In this document: positions 35,343 through 44,003 of the stretch, piece after piece
Layout: each line of letters starts with the position of its first letter
Numbering within the stretch: the first letter of the stretch is position 1
DNA from: Dyadobacter sp. CY326
GTDB lineage: Bacteria; Bacteroidota; Bacteroidia; Cytophagales; Spirosomataceae
DNA length: 64,000 bases
NCBI RefSeq assembly: GCF_021390515.1
Contig: NZ_JAJUXI010000003.1
Location: 620,001 to 684,000, forward strand
Direction of reading: 5' to 3'
Translations under genes and position numbers: made by a program
The notes under the pieces: model-generated
Seen by the model: only the letters and a program-made list of their open reading frames with translations
Told to the model about the DNA's origin: nothing
The model's database searches: none

Positions 35343-36641
35343 TCAGCGGGCGCTTAACCATTTTCGTGCCAAAAGTCGCGGTGCATATGAGACCATCAGA
35401 TAACTCCAAACGGGAATCTTACCCGCATCTGGAACCTTATTGAGCAGTTCCATCCGCTTGTCCGCAAAAGTGAAAGAGAATCCGTAAATGATCTCAATGT
35501 TCTTCACAGGCTTGTAATTCAACGACAAGTCGCTTTCGAAACCGAGATATTTACCATTCGCCTCCTTTCCCTCGGTCAGCAACGGATATTGCGTGTAAAA
35601 CAAATGCGCATCGCCTCTTAATGAAAGCTTTTTGCTGGCCTGGTAAATGACAAACAAGTAAGGATTAACAAGCCCCTTATCATTCACATCGGCTGGAAAA
35701 CGCGTAAACAGGTTCATATTCCCCATGAATTTCCAGGCAACGCCATACAACGGCACGAACGACGCTGACACTTCTTTGGCAGTCGTGAGCCGATTGCCGC
35801 TCAGGATTTCAGCACCCAGCCTGAACAATGTGCGGCTTGTATTTGCACTGATTTCTGGTTGAATGTAATAAGCGCGGATCTTTTTGGAAGCCGCATTTTC
35901 GCCATATTGATAATACGCATTCACCGTTGCGTAAAACCAGCGCTGCGTGTATTCCAGCCTGCCGCCATTGGTAATCCGCTCGTAATATTGCTTGTCGCCC
36001 GTTGTTCGGCGAAACACATCCATGGCGTTAATGGTCGTCAAGGTCAGCTGATTAGCGAATTTGTATTTCAAATGGTGGACAAAAAGATATTTGTAAGTGT
36101 GCGCCGAAACCGGGGAATAAGCTGGATCAAAGTCCTTGGCATATGGCCGTGTGAACGCAATGGTCAAATCGGTTTCCAACTTGCCTTTATAAAACAACCG
36201 GACGCCTTCATGCGCGCGGCTTTGCTGGCCCCAGGGCGCGGCTGAAAATATGCGCCCGTTATCAAGTGACAATGCCTGTCGGCCCACCCGGACGGAAATT
36301 TTCCGGGAAATATTGGGTTCCGCATACAGCTCAAAAAAATTAAGGTTGCCGATTTGTGAAAAACGCCCAGGTTCGCCCCAAACATGGATTTCCTGCGGAG
36401 ATGCGTGCAGGCGAAGCCAGTTGTTCCGGTAAGTAATGCTCAGTCTGTTCCTTTGCGTCACATACAAATCCGGCATGATCGTATCGGCAGCTGTCCACAT
36501 AAAATTGTCGCGATATTCTGCACGTGGCCGCGCTTCGAAATCAACTGTAAGCTCCCGCCGTAACGTGTCCGGCGATTGCGCGGCGAGCTTCCCAGTTGTA
36601 AAAAGCAATGTAAAGAAGGCAACCAGATAAATGTGTTTCAA
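35343..36641 (-). CDS. Alginate-export-type outer membrane porin
   Basis: The 432-aa protein has a signal peptide (VAFFTLLFTTGKLAAQ) and an alternating beta-barrel pattern. Family features are LTVDFEARPRAEYRDNFMW, VGRQALSLDNGRIFSAAPW and the C-terminal strand region KIPVWSYLMVSYAPR. The domain is that of AlgE-like alginate export porins, used by many Bacteroidota for passage of small or anionic compounds. No alginate genes are nearby, so the substrate is open. Confidence 0.85.
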   Translation of the reverse strand: MKHIYLVAFFTLLFTTGKLAAQSPDTLRRELTVDFEARPRAEYRDNFMWTAADTIMPDLYVTQRNRLSITYRNNWLRLHASPQEIHVWGEPGRFSQIGNLNFFELYAEPNISRKISVRVGRQALSLDNGRIFSAAPWGQQSRAHEGVRLFYKGKLETDLTIAFTRPYAKDFDPAYSPVSAHTYKYLFVHHLKYKFANQLTLTTINAMDVFRRTTGDKQYYERITNGGRLEYTQRWFYATVNAYYQYGENAASKKIRAYYIQPEISANTSRTLFRLGAEILSGNRLTTAKEVSASFVPLYGVAWKFMGNMNLFTRFPADVNDKGLVNPYLFVIYQASKKLSLRGDAHLFYTQYPLLTEGKEANGKYLGFESDLSLNYKPVKNIEIIYGFSFTFADKRMELLNKVPDAGKIPVWSYLMVSYAPRLLARKWLSAR

Positions 36642-36944
36642 GCCTCAGACAGTTAATCAAAAAAACTGCAAATGATATTTCGGGCAAAGCTAAATGATGT
36701 AGTCTATTTAACTGATGGATTTTTTCAAATATTACTGTGCAAAAGCGCTGGCCCGTTGAATGCGCGACGATTGCAACGGTAGACGTTTTAAGTCGGAAAC
36801 TTTTACTTAACGTAACGATAACTTTTGGTTAACACGCCCCGAAAATCGATCCCCTAGTTTTGGCGTTATTATTATTTAAACAACCTTTTTTGATGCTGCG
36901 CAAATCATCGCATTGCTTGTTCAGGATCAACATTAACCATTGAA
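36642..36944. other. Divergent promoter region with Pho-box-like site
   Basis: This 303-nt gap separates the porin gene (minus) from the phosphodiesterase gene (plus). It contains the Pho-box-like triplet and the -7 element at 36807-36862 and no plausible gene. Confidence 0.7.
36807..36862 (+). promoter_or_regulatory. Pho-box-like triplet and -7 element for the phosphodiesterase gene
   Basis: TTAACG (36807), ATAACT (36818) and TTAACA (36829) repeat at an exact 11-bp period. After 20 nt comes TAGTTTTG (36855-36862), a perfect TAnnTTTG -7 element. The arrangement equals that at 2848-2903. It suggests PhoB-type activation by phosphate starvation, which suits the phosphoester-cleaving enzyme downstream. 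Confidence 0.6.
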
Positions 36945-38291
36945 ATGAAGAAAATTATCTCGCTCCTTACCATTACATTTTTATCCCTGGGTAACCTTTT
37001 TGCGCAAGATTCGCATGTCATCCTGATCAGCATTGACGGCTTACGACCTGAGTTTTACAAAGATCCAAACTGGTCGATGGTGAATTTGCGGCAGGCAATG
37101 AAAACCGGCTCCTATGCCGACGGCGTTACCGGCGTTTTCCCGACTGTAACCTACCCTTCTCATACTACCATTGTGACGGGCGTGAAGCCGATCAAACACG
37201 GTGTTTATTACAACACACCAGCTGAGCCACTGGAAGTTACCGGAAAATGGATCTGGGATTACAAAACCATCAAAGTGCCCACGATTTTCAGTGCGGCAAA
37301 GGAAAAAGGATTGAAAACGGCTTCCGTGTTCTGGCCTGTTTCGCTGGGCGGACCCGCTGATTATAACATTCCTGAATATTGGTATTTACCCAAAACCAAA
37401 GGCGGCGATCGTGATATGATGCACGCATTGTCGGACGCTTCTTTTCCAAAAGGCCTGTTCGAAGAAGTGCAGGATAATGCCGTTGGCAAGCTGGAAGAAA
37501 TTGATTTCAGCGGTGATTATCTTGGAATCGACGACAATTTGTCTCGCGCCAGCGCATACATTATCCGTAAATACAAGCCTTCATTTTTAGCGCTGCATCT
37601 GGTTGCGGTTGATCATTTTGAGCATGAAGAAGGTCGCGACGGCGACAAAGTGCGTGCAGCACTTTCCAGCGTTGACCGCGGGATCAAGTCCATCATGGAG
37701 GCCGTTGAAAAAGCAGGCATTAAGGACAAAACGACCTTCATTATTGTGGGCGATCACGGTTTTGTAGACATACATTCATCCATCGCGCCTAACCTGCTTC
37801 TGGCACAAGCCGGACTTTACGATCCAAATAACAAGGCAGGCTGGAAAGCTTACTTTCATGGCTCGGCAGGTTCATCTTTCCTGCATTTGAAAGATCCCAA
37901 AGACGCCAAGACTTTGCAGGCTGTAAAGCAAGCTCTTGACAAATTAACCCCTGCGCAAAAAGCAATGTTTGACGTGAAAGACCGCGCCGCATTGGATGTC
38001 GTAGGCGCCGATCCGAATGCTGCGCTGGCACTCGCTCCAAAGCAGGGTTTTACATTCAACAATGCCGCTACGGGTGATTTCATCAGACCGGCAAGCGGCG
38101 GAACGCATGGATTTTTCCCAGATTCAAAAGAAATCCAGACTGGTTTTGTAGTTTTCGGAAACGGAATCAAACAAGGCACGGTTATTCCTGAAATGGGATT
38201 GCAGGATATCGCCCCGCTGATCGCCAAATTGCTGAAAATTGACTTCCCGTCGGCAGAAGGGACGCTATATCCAGGCTTGCTGGCCAAATAA
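36945..38291 (+). CDS. Nucleotide pyrophosphatase/phosphodiesterase (alkaline phosphatase superfamily)
   Basis: The 448-aa exported protein has a signal peptide (ISLLTITFLSLGNLFAQ) and an NPP-type catalytic domain. Metal and catalytic motifs in order are ISIDGLRPEF (Asp), FPTVTYPSHTTIVTG (nucleophile Thr), HLVAVDHFEHEEG, IVGDHGF (Asp-His) and GTHGFFPD (His). This enzyme class hydrolyses nucleotide pyrophosphate or phosphodiester bonds and releases phosphate-containing products in the periplasm. A Pho-box-like promoter lies upstream. The Crp/Fnr gene follows after 32 nt and may be co-transcribed. Confidence 0.93.
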   Translation: MKKIISLLTITFLSLGNLFAQDSHVILISIDGLRPEFYKDPNWSMVNLRQAMKTGSYADGVTGVFPTVTYPSHTTIVTGVKPIKHGVYYNTPAEPLEVTGKWIWDYKTIKVPTIFSAAKEKGLKTASVFWPVSLGGPADYNIPEYWYLPKTKGGDRDMMHALSDASFPKGLFEEVQDNAVGKLEEIDFSGDYLGIDDNLSRASAYIIRKYKPSFLALHLVAVDHFEHEEGRDGDKVRAALSSVDRGIKSIMEAVEKAGIKDKTTFIIVGDHGFVDIHSSIAPNLLLAQAGLYDPNNKAGWKAYFHGSAGSSFLHLKDPKDAKTLQAVKQALDKLTPAQKAMFDVKDRAALDVVGADPNAALALAPKQGFTFNNAATGDFIRPASGGTHGFFPDSKEIQTGFVVFGNGIKQGTVIPEMGLQDIAPLIAKLLKIDFPSAEGTLYPGLLAK

Positions 38292-38323
38292 CTTTTTGAT
38301 CGCCTGTATCATGCAGGATTTAA

Positions 38324-38890
38324 ATGATGCAGGAAAAACTGAGAGCACATATCGAGCAGATTGTTCCGCTGACGGATGATGAGTTTCAGTTCATATCGGA
38401 TCATTTTACAAACAAAAAATATAAGAAACACCAATTCCTCATCCAGGAAGGCCAGCCTGTTAAATATCACTATTTCATCCTGTCCGGGCTATTAAAGCTC
38501 GTTTACACGGATGGAACTGGAAAGCAGCACATTGTGTCTTTTGCGATGGAGAATTGGTGGGAAAGCGATTTTTACGCCTATTACACGCAGACCGAAGCGA
38601 CGATGTCGCTCGAATGTCTGGAAGATACGGAAGTCCTTTGCCTCACATTGGCCGATTACAAAAAGCTTTGCGACACCCTTCCTAAAATGCAGCGCTTCTT
38701 TCTTGAAAAGGCAAATTTTGGCTTTCTGGGCGCACAGCGACGCATCATTTCCTGGCTCACTTCCAATGCGCAAGCGCGCTACGAACAACTGCTTAAACAA
38801 TATCCGCTCCTGATTCAGCGCGTGCCCAAAAGCCAGCTTGCTGCTTATCTCGGTGTTTCGCGCGAAACGCTGAGCCGTTTCACCTCTTAG
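38324..38890 (+). CDS. Crp/Fnr family transcriptional regulator
   Basis: The 188-aa protein has a cyclic-nucleotide-binding-like domain (KKHQFLIQEGQPVKYHYFIL, SGLLKLVYTDGTGKQH) and a C-terminal winged HTH (RVPKSQLAAYLGVSRETLSR). No Cys cluster for an Fe-S centre is present. It is of the short Bacteroidota type that ends almost directly after the recognition helix (FTS). A CRP-like palindrome (GTGA-N6-TCAC) begins immediately after its stop codon, so it may control the RidA gene that follows. Confidence 0.93.
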   Translation: MMQEKLRAHIEQIVPLTDDEFQFISDHFTNKKYKKHQFLIQEGQPVKYHYFILSGLLKLVYTDGTGKQHIVSFAMENWWESDFYAYYTQTEATMSLECLEDTEVLCLTLADYKKLCDTLPKMQRFFLEKANFGFLGAQRRIISWLTSNAQARYEQLLKQYPLLIQRVPKSQLAAYLGVSRETLSRFTS

Positions 38891-38906
38891 TGTGATAAAT
38901 GTCACT
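38891..38906. promoter_or_regulatory. CRP-like palindrome upstream of RidA gene
   Basis: TGTGATAAATGTCACT contains GTGA-N6-TCAC, the form of a Crp/Fnr site. It lies directly behind the Crp/Fnr gene and 106 nt before the RidA start. A -7-like AAACTTTG is at 38952-38959. Binding by the neighbouring regulator is inferred. Confidence 0.5.
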
Positions 38907-39011
38907 CTAAAATCGTGCGGTTTGTCAACAGTCCATCGCCGGATTTAGTCCAAACTTTGCAGTGTAATTTAAACAACGCGCCTGCAATGGCGCTTAATCA
39001 AATATCACGCA

Positions 39012-39401
39012 ATGGAAAAAAGGATCATTAATCCCTGGAAATGGCAGGACGAACGCAGTTATGTGCAAGCCGTCGAAGTAAAAAATGTGGAAAGCACGCT
39101 CTATATTTCGGGGCAAACGGCGATCAGCGCCGAAGGCATTTCGAGTAACGAGGACATGAAATCACAGTTAACTCTTGCCTTGAAAAATCTGGAACAAGTG
39201 ATCAGCAAGGCGGGATTTCAATGCAGCAACATTGTTCGGCTTAACATTTACACCACTTCCACCGCCGAGCTCTGGCCAAATTTCAATATTTTCCAGGAAT
39301 GGGTGGCGAGGCACAATGTGAAGCCCGCCGTCACAATGCTTGAAGTGACAAGCTTATTTGAGACATTAAAAGTTGAACTTGAAGCAACCGCGGTGAGATA
39401 A
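39012..39401 (+). CDS. RidA family protein (YjgF/YER057c/UK114)
   Basis: The 129-aa protein has the RidA fold signature: LYISGQTAISAEG near the start, LALKNLEQVISKAGFQCSNI and RLNIYTTS with the substrate Arg, then VKPAVTMLEVTSLFE near the end. RidA proteins hydrolyse reactive enamine/imine intermediates from amino acid metabolism. The C-terminal VELEATAV is the usual family ending. It stands alone between the Crp/Fnr and BLUF genes. Confidence 0.93.
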   Translation: MEKRIINPWKWQDERSYVQAVEVKNVESTLYISGQTAISAEGISSNEDMKSQLTLALKNLEQVISKAGFQCSNIVRLNIYTTSTAELWPNFNIFQEWVARHNVKPAVTMLEVTSLFETLKVELEATAVR

Positions 39402-39423
39402 TCAGCGCAATTGCCTATTTTGT

Positions 39424-39474
39424 GGTCCGGAACCATTCCGGACCGCATCTGCTGACGCTCGATTCGGAATGGTT
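39424..39474 (+). other. Two mutually exclusive hairpins upstream of the BLUF gene
   Basis: GGTCCGGAA (39424-39432) pairs with TTCCGGACC (39436-39444). AACCATTCCG (39431-39440), which overlaps both arms and the loop, can instead pair exactly with CGGAATGGTT (39465-39474). The two structures exclude each other. They lie between the RidA stop codon and the BLUF start codon. Either could be a terminator remnant or a leader switch. No clear T-run follows. Confidence 0.5.
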
Positions 39475-39519
39475 TGTCTCAGCCGGTTCAATTGTGATCT
39501 TGATTTTTAAACTAAATAA

Positions 39520-39942
39520 ATGGAATACTCCCTGATATACCTGAGTTCATCAAAAGGATTGTTTACTGATGACGAGATTTCATTGATTTTAAAACAAAGC
39601 CACGCAAACAATGTGTCACTGAATATAACGGGCGTTTTGCTTTACTGTAACGGCAGCATTATTCAAGTGCTTGAAGGGCCGAAGGAAAAAGTTGAAGGCC
39701 TGTATGAAAAGATCAGCAAGGACGACCGGCACAGAAGTCTGGTGCGGTTGTATGCGGGTGAAATTCAGCAGCGATCTTTTTCTGACTGGCTCATGGGCTA
39801 TCGAACGCTTTCCACGCAGCAATTTGATCACCTCCAAGAACACCTTACTTTCGTCAAAGATCCGCTGTCGCCACCTTTGAAATCAGATGGCGTTGCAATG
39901 ACATTGCTCAGGTCTTTCTTTCAAAATAATTATCGAAACTGA
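39520..39942 (+). CDS. BLUF-domain blue-light sensor
   Basis: The 140-aa protein is a lone BLUF domain that binds FAD. The photocycle residues are visible: Tyr7 (LIYLSS), Asn31 (NNVSLNITGVLLY) and Gln49 (IIQVLEG). Trp and Met lie in DWLMGY near residue 92. There is no effector domain, so it should signal by protein-protein contact, as in short BLUF proteins such as PixD. It may respond to blue light or redox and report to a neighbour, but no partner is evident. Convergent with the AraC gene that follows. Confidence 0.94.
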   Translation: MEYSLIYLSSSKGLFTDDEISLILKQSHANNVSLNITGVLLYCNGSIIQVLEGPKEKVEGLYEKISKDDRHRSLVRLYAGEIQQRSFSDWLMGYRTLSTQQFDHLQEHLTFVKDPLSPPLKSDGVAMTLLRSFFQNNYRN

Positions 39943-39967
39943 CGCGCCGCATTAGATTTTTCAGCAT

Positions 39968-40888
39968 TTAATTAAACGACTGCCGGAACTCGACGGGTGA
40001 GAGATTGGTGTTTGTTTTAAACAATTTGCTGAAAGACTGCGGATAGTCAAAACCCAGCTCGTAAGCAATTTCACTGACGCTTAGGTTGGTTCCCGAAAGC
40101 TTTTCTTTGGCTTTGGCAATGATCATATCGTGCAAATGGCTTTGCGTGCTTTTTCCTGTCAATGTTTTCAGCAAGCCGCTCAAATAGTTGGGCGACACAT
40201 GCAGTGAAGCGGCAATTTCCGAAACAGTCGGAAGCCCTCTGGTCGACAATGTGCCGCTATCAAAGCGCTCGGAAAGAAGCGTTTCCAACCTCATCAGAAT
40301 ATCGTGGCTGCTCGCCTTGCGCGTGGTAAACTGGCGCTGATAAAAGCGGTCCGCATAATTAAGCAGCACTTCCAACTGGCCAATGATGATGTTTTGGGTA
40401 AACTGGTCGATCCGGGCGTGATATTCCTGACGGATGTTTTGCATAATGCCGGTGATAACTGCCTCCTCCTGCTCCGACAAAAACAAAGCCTCATTGACCG
40501 AGTAATCGAAATACTCATGCTGTTTGATCGTCTTCGCCAATGGTGTGTTCCAAAGAAAGTCCGGATGAAAAATCAACAGCCATCCCGAATGTTCCAGGAC
40601 TTCATCCGGCCCTGCTTCAATGCCGATCTTTTGGCCGGGAGCCATGAATGTCATAATCCCCTCATCGAAATCATACACTTGCTGCCCATATTTCAGCTTG
40701 GCGTCGAAGTTCCTTTTGAGTGCAATCGCGTAAAAGTCAAGCACCCAACTTTGCGGATGGTTTCCGGACAGCTCTCTCATATCCTCAAACTGCAACACAC
40801 TGACCAGCGGATGCGCCGGCCCGGGGAGTTTTCGAAAATGGTGAAACTCACTGATATTTTTGATATGGTAAGGCTGTCCGGAAGTCAT
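39968..40888 (-). CDS. AraC family transcriptional regulator
   Basis: The 306-aa protein has an N-terminal sensing half and an AraC HTH pair at the C-terminus (VSEIAASLHVSPNYLSGLLK, VSEIAYELGFDYPQSFSKLF). It resembles the AraC protein at 3897-4787 in both halves. The NmrA-like gene lies 12 nt upstream on the same strand, so the two are probably one operon, a regulator with its target oxidoreductase. Confidence 0.94.
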   Translation of the reverse strand: MTSGQPYHIKNISEFHHFRKLPGPAHPLVSVLQFEDMRELSGNHPQSWVLDFYAIALKRNFDAKLKYGQQVYDFDEGIMTFMAPGQKIGIEAGPDEVLEHSGWLLIFHPDFLWNTPLAKTIKQHEYFDYSVNEALFLSEQEEAVITGIMQNIRQEYHARIDQFTQNIIIGQLEVLLNYADRFYQRQFTTRKASSHDILMRLETLLSERFDSGTLSTRGLPTVSEIAASLHVSPNYLSGLLKTLTGKSTQSHLHDMIIAKAKEKLSGTNLSVSEIAYELGFDYPQSFSKLFKTNTNLSPVEFRQSFN

Positions 40889-40900
40889 GCTGCAATATGT

Positions 40901-41800
40901 TTATTTTTGGTGAAAAGCTGCTGCAAAATCTTTGGCAAAATCAGTTGTTTTTATATTTCCCAGTTGCGCCGGTCTGTTGCGGAAATAATCTTCGGCAATG
41001 CGTCCGCTGTGATGTCCCGCCTGTAATTCCACGAGGCTGGCGGCCATGCGCGGCGGCATACCAGCTGCTTCGAGACGGCTTTGAACTTGCTCGCCCGGAA
41101 CCACAATCCATTTCAGGTCTGGCTGACCGATTGCTTCTCCCAAAATCCGGGCAACTTCATTGCAGGTCAGCTCGTCGCTGGCCACGTAACGAATGTTCCT
41201 TGCGACAGGTGTTTTTTCAAATTCCTCTGCTACGGCAGCTGCAATATCTTCCGGCGCCACCAGCACCGTTTTGTCTTCCCCGCCATAATTTGCGGCAATA
41301 ACCCCGGCACTTTTGATTGCGGGAATAAAACCAAAGAGGTTATAATAAAAAGAAGTGGGGCGCATATGGGTGATCAGGACTTCCTCGGGAAGCGCATTCA
41401 GGATTTGCTCTAGATAATGCGCTCCTGCAATGCCACCATTGCCTTTATCCAGATGCGCACCCCAGCTGCTCATATTCACAACCCGCTTCACGCCTGCCTG
41501 ACGGATCGCGTCAGCGTAATGGTTGCCAATTTTACTGAAATAGCCCACCGGGTCAATGCTTGGATCAAAATAACTCACGGGCGGGACCATCGTATAAACG
41601 GCGTCTGCTCCGGCAAAAGTTTTTATTAAGAAATCGGGATCCTTCACAGAACCGATTGCCGCGTCAGCGCCCAGTGACTCGATTGCCTCCTGCCTTTCGG
41701 GGTTGCTGCTGATAACGGTGACTTCGTGCCCGTTTTGAACGAGCGCTTGTGTAAGCGGTTTGCTAATGTGTCCTAATGAACCCGTTACAATGATTTTCAT
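40901..41800 (-). CDS. NmrA-like NAD(P)-binding oxidoreductase/sensor
   Basis: The 299-aa protein has an atypical SDR fold: N-terminal MKIIVTGSLGHISKPLTQAL with a Rossmann turn, then ADAVYTMVPPVSY, MSSWGAH and MRPTSFYYNLFG. This is the NmrA/HSCARG group, whose members either reduce quinones or sense the NADP ratio. The classical YxxxK motif is absent, as is normal for the group. The ATG at 41800 is chosen over an in-frame ATG 30 nt upstream, because the Rossmann strand starts there. A -7-like element (GACCTTTG, minus, 41835-41828) lies upstream. The AraC gene follows in the same unit. Confidence 0.9.
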   Translation of the reverse strand: MKIIVTGSLGHISKPLTQALVQNGHEVTVISSNPERQEAIESLGADAAIGSVKDPDFLIKTFAGADAVYTMVPPVSYFDPSIDPVGYFSKIGNHYADAIRQAGVKRVVNMSSWGAHLDKGNGGIAGAHYLEQILNALPEEVLITHMRPTSFYYNLFGFIPAIKSAGVIAANYGGEDKTVLVAPEDIAAAVAEEFEKTPVARNIRYVASDELTCNEVARILGEAIGQPDLKWIVVPGEQVQSRLEAAGMPPRMAASLVELQAGHHSGRIAEDYFRNRPAQLGNIKTTDFAKDFAAAFHQK

Positions 41801-41827
41801 AATGCTTTCTTGATTAGTTTGCAGAAG

Positions 41828-41835
41828 CAAAGGTC
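41828..41835 (-). promoter_or_regulatory. -7-like element for the NmrA/AraC unit
   Basis: On the minus strand GACCTTTG matches TAnnTTTG at 7 of 8 positions, 27 nt upstream of the NmrA start codon. The same 8-mer is found before the SDR gene at 46211. Confidence 0.35.
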
Positions 41836-41914
41836 CTGATCAAAAAACGGGGATACATAACCAAATCTATGCTTGTTGTGTTAATAGCTATGATGCACGA
41901 AAAAACTTATCGAT

Positions 41915-42205
41915 ATGCTTGACAAAAAATTGACTTTGAAACCGGAAGAAATTGACCGCGTGATTGAAATGGCCTGGGAGGACAGGACGCCTTTTGACGC
42001 AATTACAGCGCAGTTTGGATTAAGCGAACAGCAAGTTATTGCCATAATGCGCGGCGAAATGAAACCCAGCAGTTTCAGAATGTGGCGCGAGCGCGTGCAG
42101 GGCCGGGTGACCAAGCATCAGAAATTACTAACTGCCAAAGATCCCCGATTCAAATCGAGCTCGCAAAAGCAAATCAGCATGAATAAGATCAGCAAGCGGG
42201 TGTAA
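41915..42205 (+). CDS. TIGR03643 family (DUF2805) protein
   Basis: The 96-aa protein carries the family signature: EIDRVIEMAWEDRTPFDAI, then FGLSEQQVIAIMRGEMKPSS and FRMWRERVQGRVTKHQKL. It is a small basic protein with an HTH-like helix pattern and is widespread in aquatic bacteria; its function is not established. The tail after about residue 75 is Lys/Ser-rich and variable. It is transcribed away from the NmrA gene. Confidence 0.9.
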   Translation: MLDKKLTLKPEEIDRVIEMAWEDRTPFDAITAQFGLSEQQVIAIMRGEMKPSSFRMWRERVQGRVTKHQKLLTAKDPRFKSSSQKQISMNKISKRV

Positions 42206-42318
42206 AATTGGAAAAATGAAAGATTGTCGAAATAAAGTTTTATCATTGTTTCTTTATCAGACAATGTATAATTGACAATTTTCCTTTTACCAAAACAGCA
42301 TCCTTATATCATTTCAAA

Positions 42319-43959
42319 ATGAAAACAATCTTTATTACCATGCTGGTGGCATTGCAAATCATGCAGGTCGCAACTGCCCAGACCAAAAAAGCAACAACGT
42401 CGCCGCAAGCGAAAACGGCGAACGGAACCGTGGAAGGCGTTACCGAGTCCTCAGGGATCAGGGCATTCAAAGGCATTCCGTTTGCTGCACCGCCGGTTGG
42501 CGAATTTCGCTGGCGCGAACCGCAACCGGTTAAAAACTGGCAGGGCGTTCGGAAAGCCGACAAGTTTGGCCCCCGCGCCATGCAGAACGCCGTTTTCGGC
42601 GACATGGGTTTCCGCTCCGACGGGATGAGCGAAGATTGTTTGTATCTCAATGTCTGGACGCCAGCCAAGTCTGCCAGTGAAAAGTTGCCGGTTTTGGTGT
42701 ATTTCTATGGCGGCGGATTTGTTGCCGGTGACGGTTCGGAAGGTCGTTATGACGGAGAAAGCATGGCCACAAAAGGCATTGTGACCTTGACTGTAAATTA
42801 TCGCCTGGGTGTTTTCGGTTTTTACGCTTCCGAGGATCTTACCAAAGAATCGCCGCACCACGCCTCAGGAAACTATGGATATCTGGATCAGGCTGCGGCG
42901 CTGGCTTGGGTTAAGCAAAACATTGCCGCATTCGGAGGCGATCCTAACCGCGTTACCATTGCGGGCGAATCGGCCGGTTCATTGTCAGTGAGCGCATTGA
43001 TGGCTTCTCCGCTTTCCAAAAATCTGTTTTCTGCCGCTATTGGTGAAAGCGGATCTGTTTTGGGAACGCTTCCCCCGGTGCCACTGGTGCAGGCGGAGCA
43101 GGCGGGCTTGAAATTCAATGAGCTGGTTGGCAAAAAAACATTGGCTGAAATGCGTTCGATTTCCGGCGAAGAATTACTAAAAGCGACGGCTGGTCAAGGT
43201 GTTCCAAGATTTATGTCTGCGGTGGATGGTTATTTTTTCCCAGAGCCTCCTTTGAAAACATTCCAGGCTGGAAAACAATCGCAAGTGCCATTACTGGCTG
43301 GCTGGAATTCAGAGGAAATGAATTACCGCATGATTTTGGGCAAGGAAGCGCCGACGCTTGAAAACTATACAAAAGCCGTTCAAAAATTATATGGAGAACA
43401 GGCTGAAAAGGTTTTGAAGGAATATGCGGCCGCATCGGATGCTGAGGTTGAGCAAGTGGCAACGGATCTAGCCGGCGATCGCTTCATTGGTTTTGGCACA
43501 TGGAAATGGATTGACATTCAAAGCAAAACGGGTGGCGGAAAGCCTGTTTACCGCTATTTATATGGCCGTCCACGCCCTGCCATGAATGCTGAAATGGGCA
43601 ATGTGTCCGCTAACCTTGCCGGTGGTGTTTCGAAAAGCACGGAGCCTGCGGCTGCAAAAGCACCATTGCCAAAGGGCGCTGTCCATTCTGCTGAAATCGA
43701 ATATGCAATGGGAAATCTGTCACTGAACAAAGTGTATGCATGGACGCCGGATGATCACAAAGTGTCCGCAACAATGCAGGAATATTTTGCCAATTTTATC
43801 AAAACAACAAACCCTAATGGCAAAGGCCTGCCGGAATGGTTGCCCGTAAAACCCGAAGGTGACGCACATTACATGTATATTGATGTAAACACCCGCCTGG
43901 AAACGGATAAGCACAAAGGACGTTATGTGCTGATGGACGCGATGGCAACAAAAGAATAA
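42319..43959 (+). CDS. Secreted type B carboxylesterase
   Basis: The 546-aa protein has a signal peptide (FITMLVALQIMQVATAQ) and the carboxylesterase type B fold. It shows the family motifs GIRAFKGIPFAAPPVGEFRW, EDCLYLNVWTP, oxyanion GGGF, nucleophile elbow GESAGSLS with catalytic Ser, and DPNRVTIAGESAG. Glu and His of the triad lie further on (WNSEEMNY, and a His near 450). It hydrolyses carboxyl esters in the periplasm or medium. An Ala/Pro/Lys-rich insert near residue 440 (KSTEPAAAKAPLPKGAVH) looks like a family-variable loop. Convergent with the orphan ACP gene. Confidence 0.93.
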   Translation: MKTIFITMLVALQIMQVATAQTKKATTSPQAKTANGTVEGVTESSGIRAFKGIPFAAPPVGEFRWREPQPVKNWQGVRKADKFGPRAMQNAVFGDMGFRSDGMSEDCLYLNVWTPAKSASEKLPVLVYFYGGGFVAGDGSEGRYDGESMATKGIVTLTVNYRLGVFGFYASEDLTKESPHHASGNYGYLDQAAALAWVKQNIAAFGGDPNRVTIAGESAGSLSVSALMASPLSKNLFSAAIGESGSVLGTLPPVPLVQAEQAGLKFNELVGKKTLAEMRSISGEELLKATAGQGVPRFMSAVDGYFFPEPPLKTFQAGKQSQVPLLAGWNSEEMNYRMILGKEAPTLENYTKAVQKLYGEQAEKVLKEYAAASDAEVEQVATDLAGDRFIGFGTWKWIDIQSKTGGGKPVYRYLYGRPRPAMNAEMGNVSANLAGGVSKSTEPAAAKAPLPKGAVHSAEIEYAMGNLSLNKVYAWTPDDHKVSATMQEYFANFIKTTNPNGKGLPEWLPVKPEGDAHYMYIDVNTRLETDKHKGRYVLMDAMATKE

Positions 43960-43969
43960 GATGTTAATG

Positions 43970-44003
43970 CCGTTTCCAAGCCGTTATGATGGTCTGGAAA
44001 CGG
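43970..44003. terminator. Hairpin between convergent esterase and ACP genes
   Basis: CCGTTTCCA (43970-43978) pairs with TGGAAACGG (43995-44003). The right arm is within the last codons of the ACP gene. A weak bidirectional terminator is the simplest reading. Confidence 0.45.
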
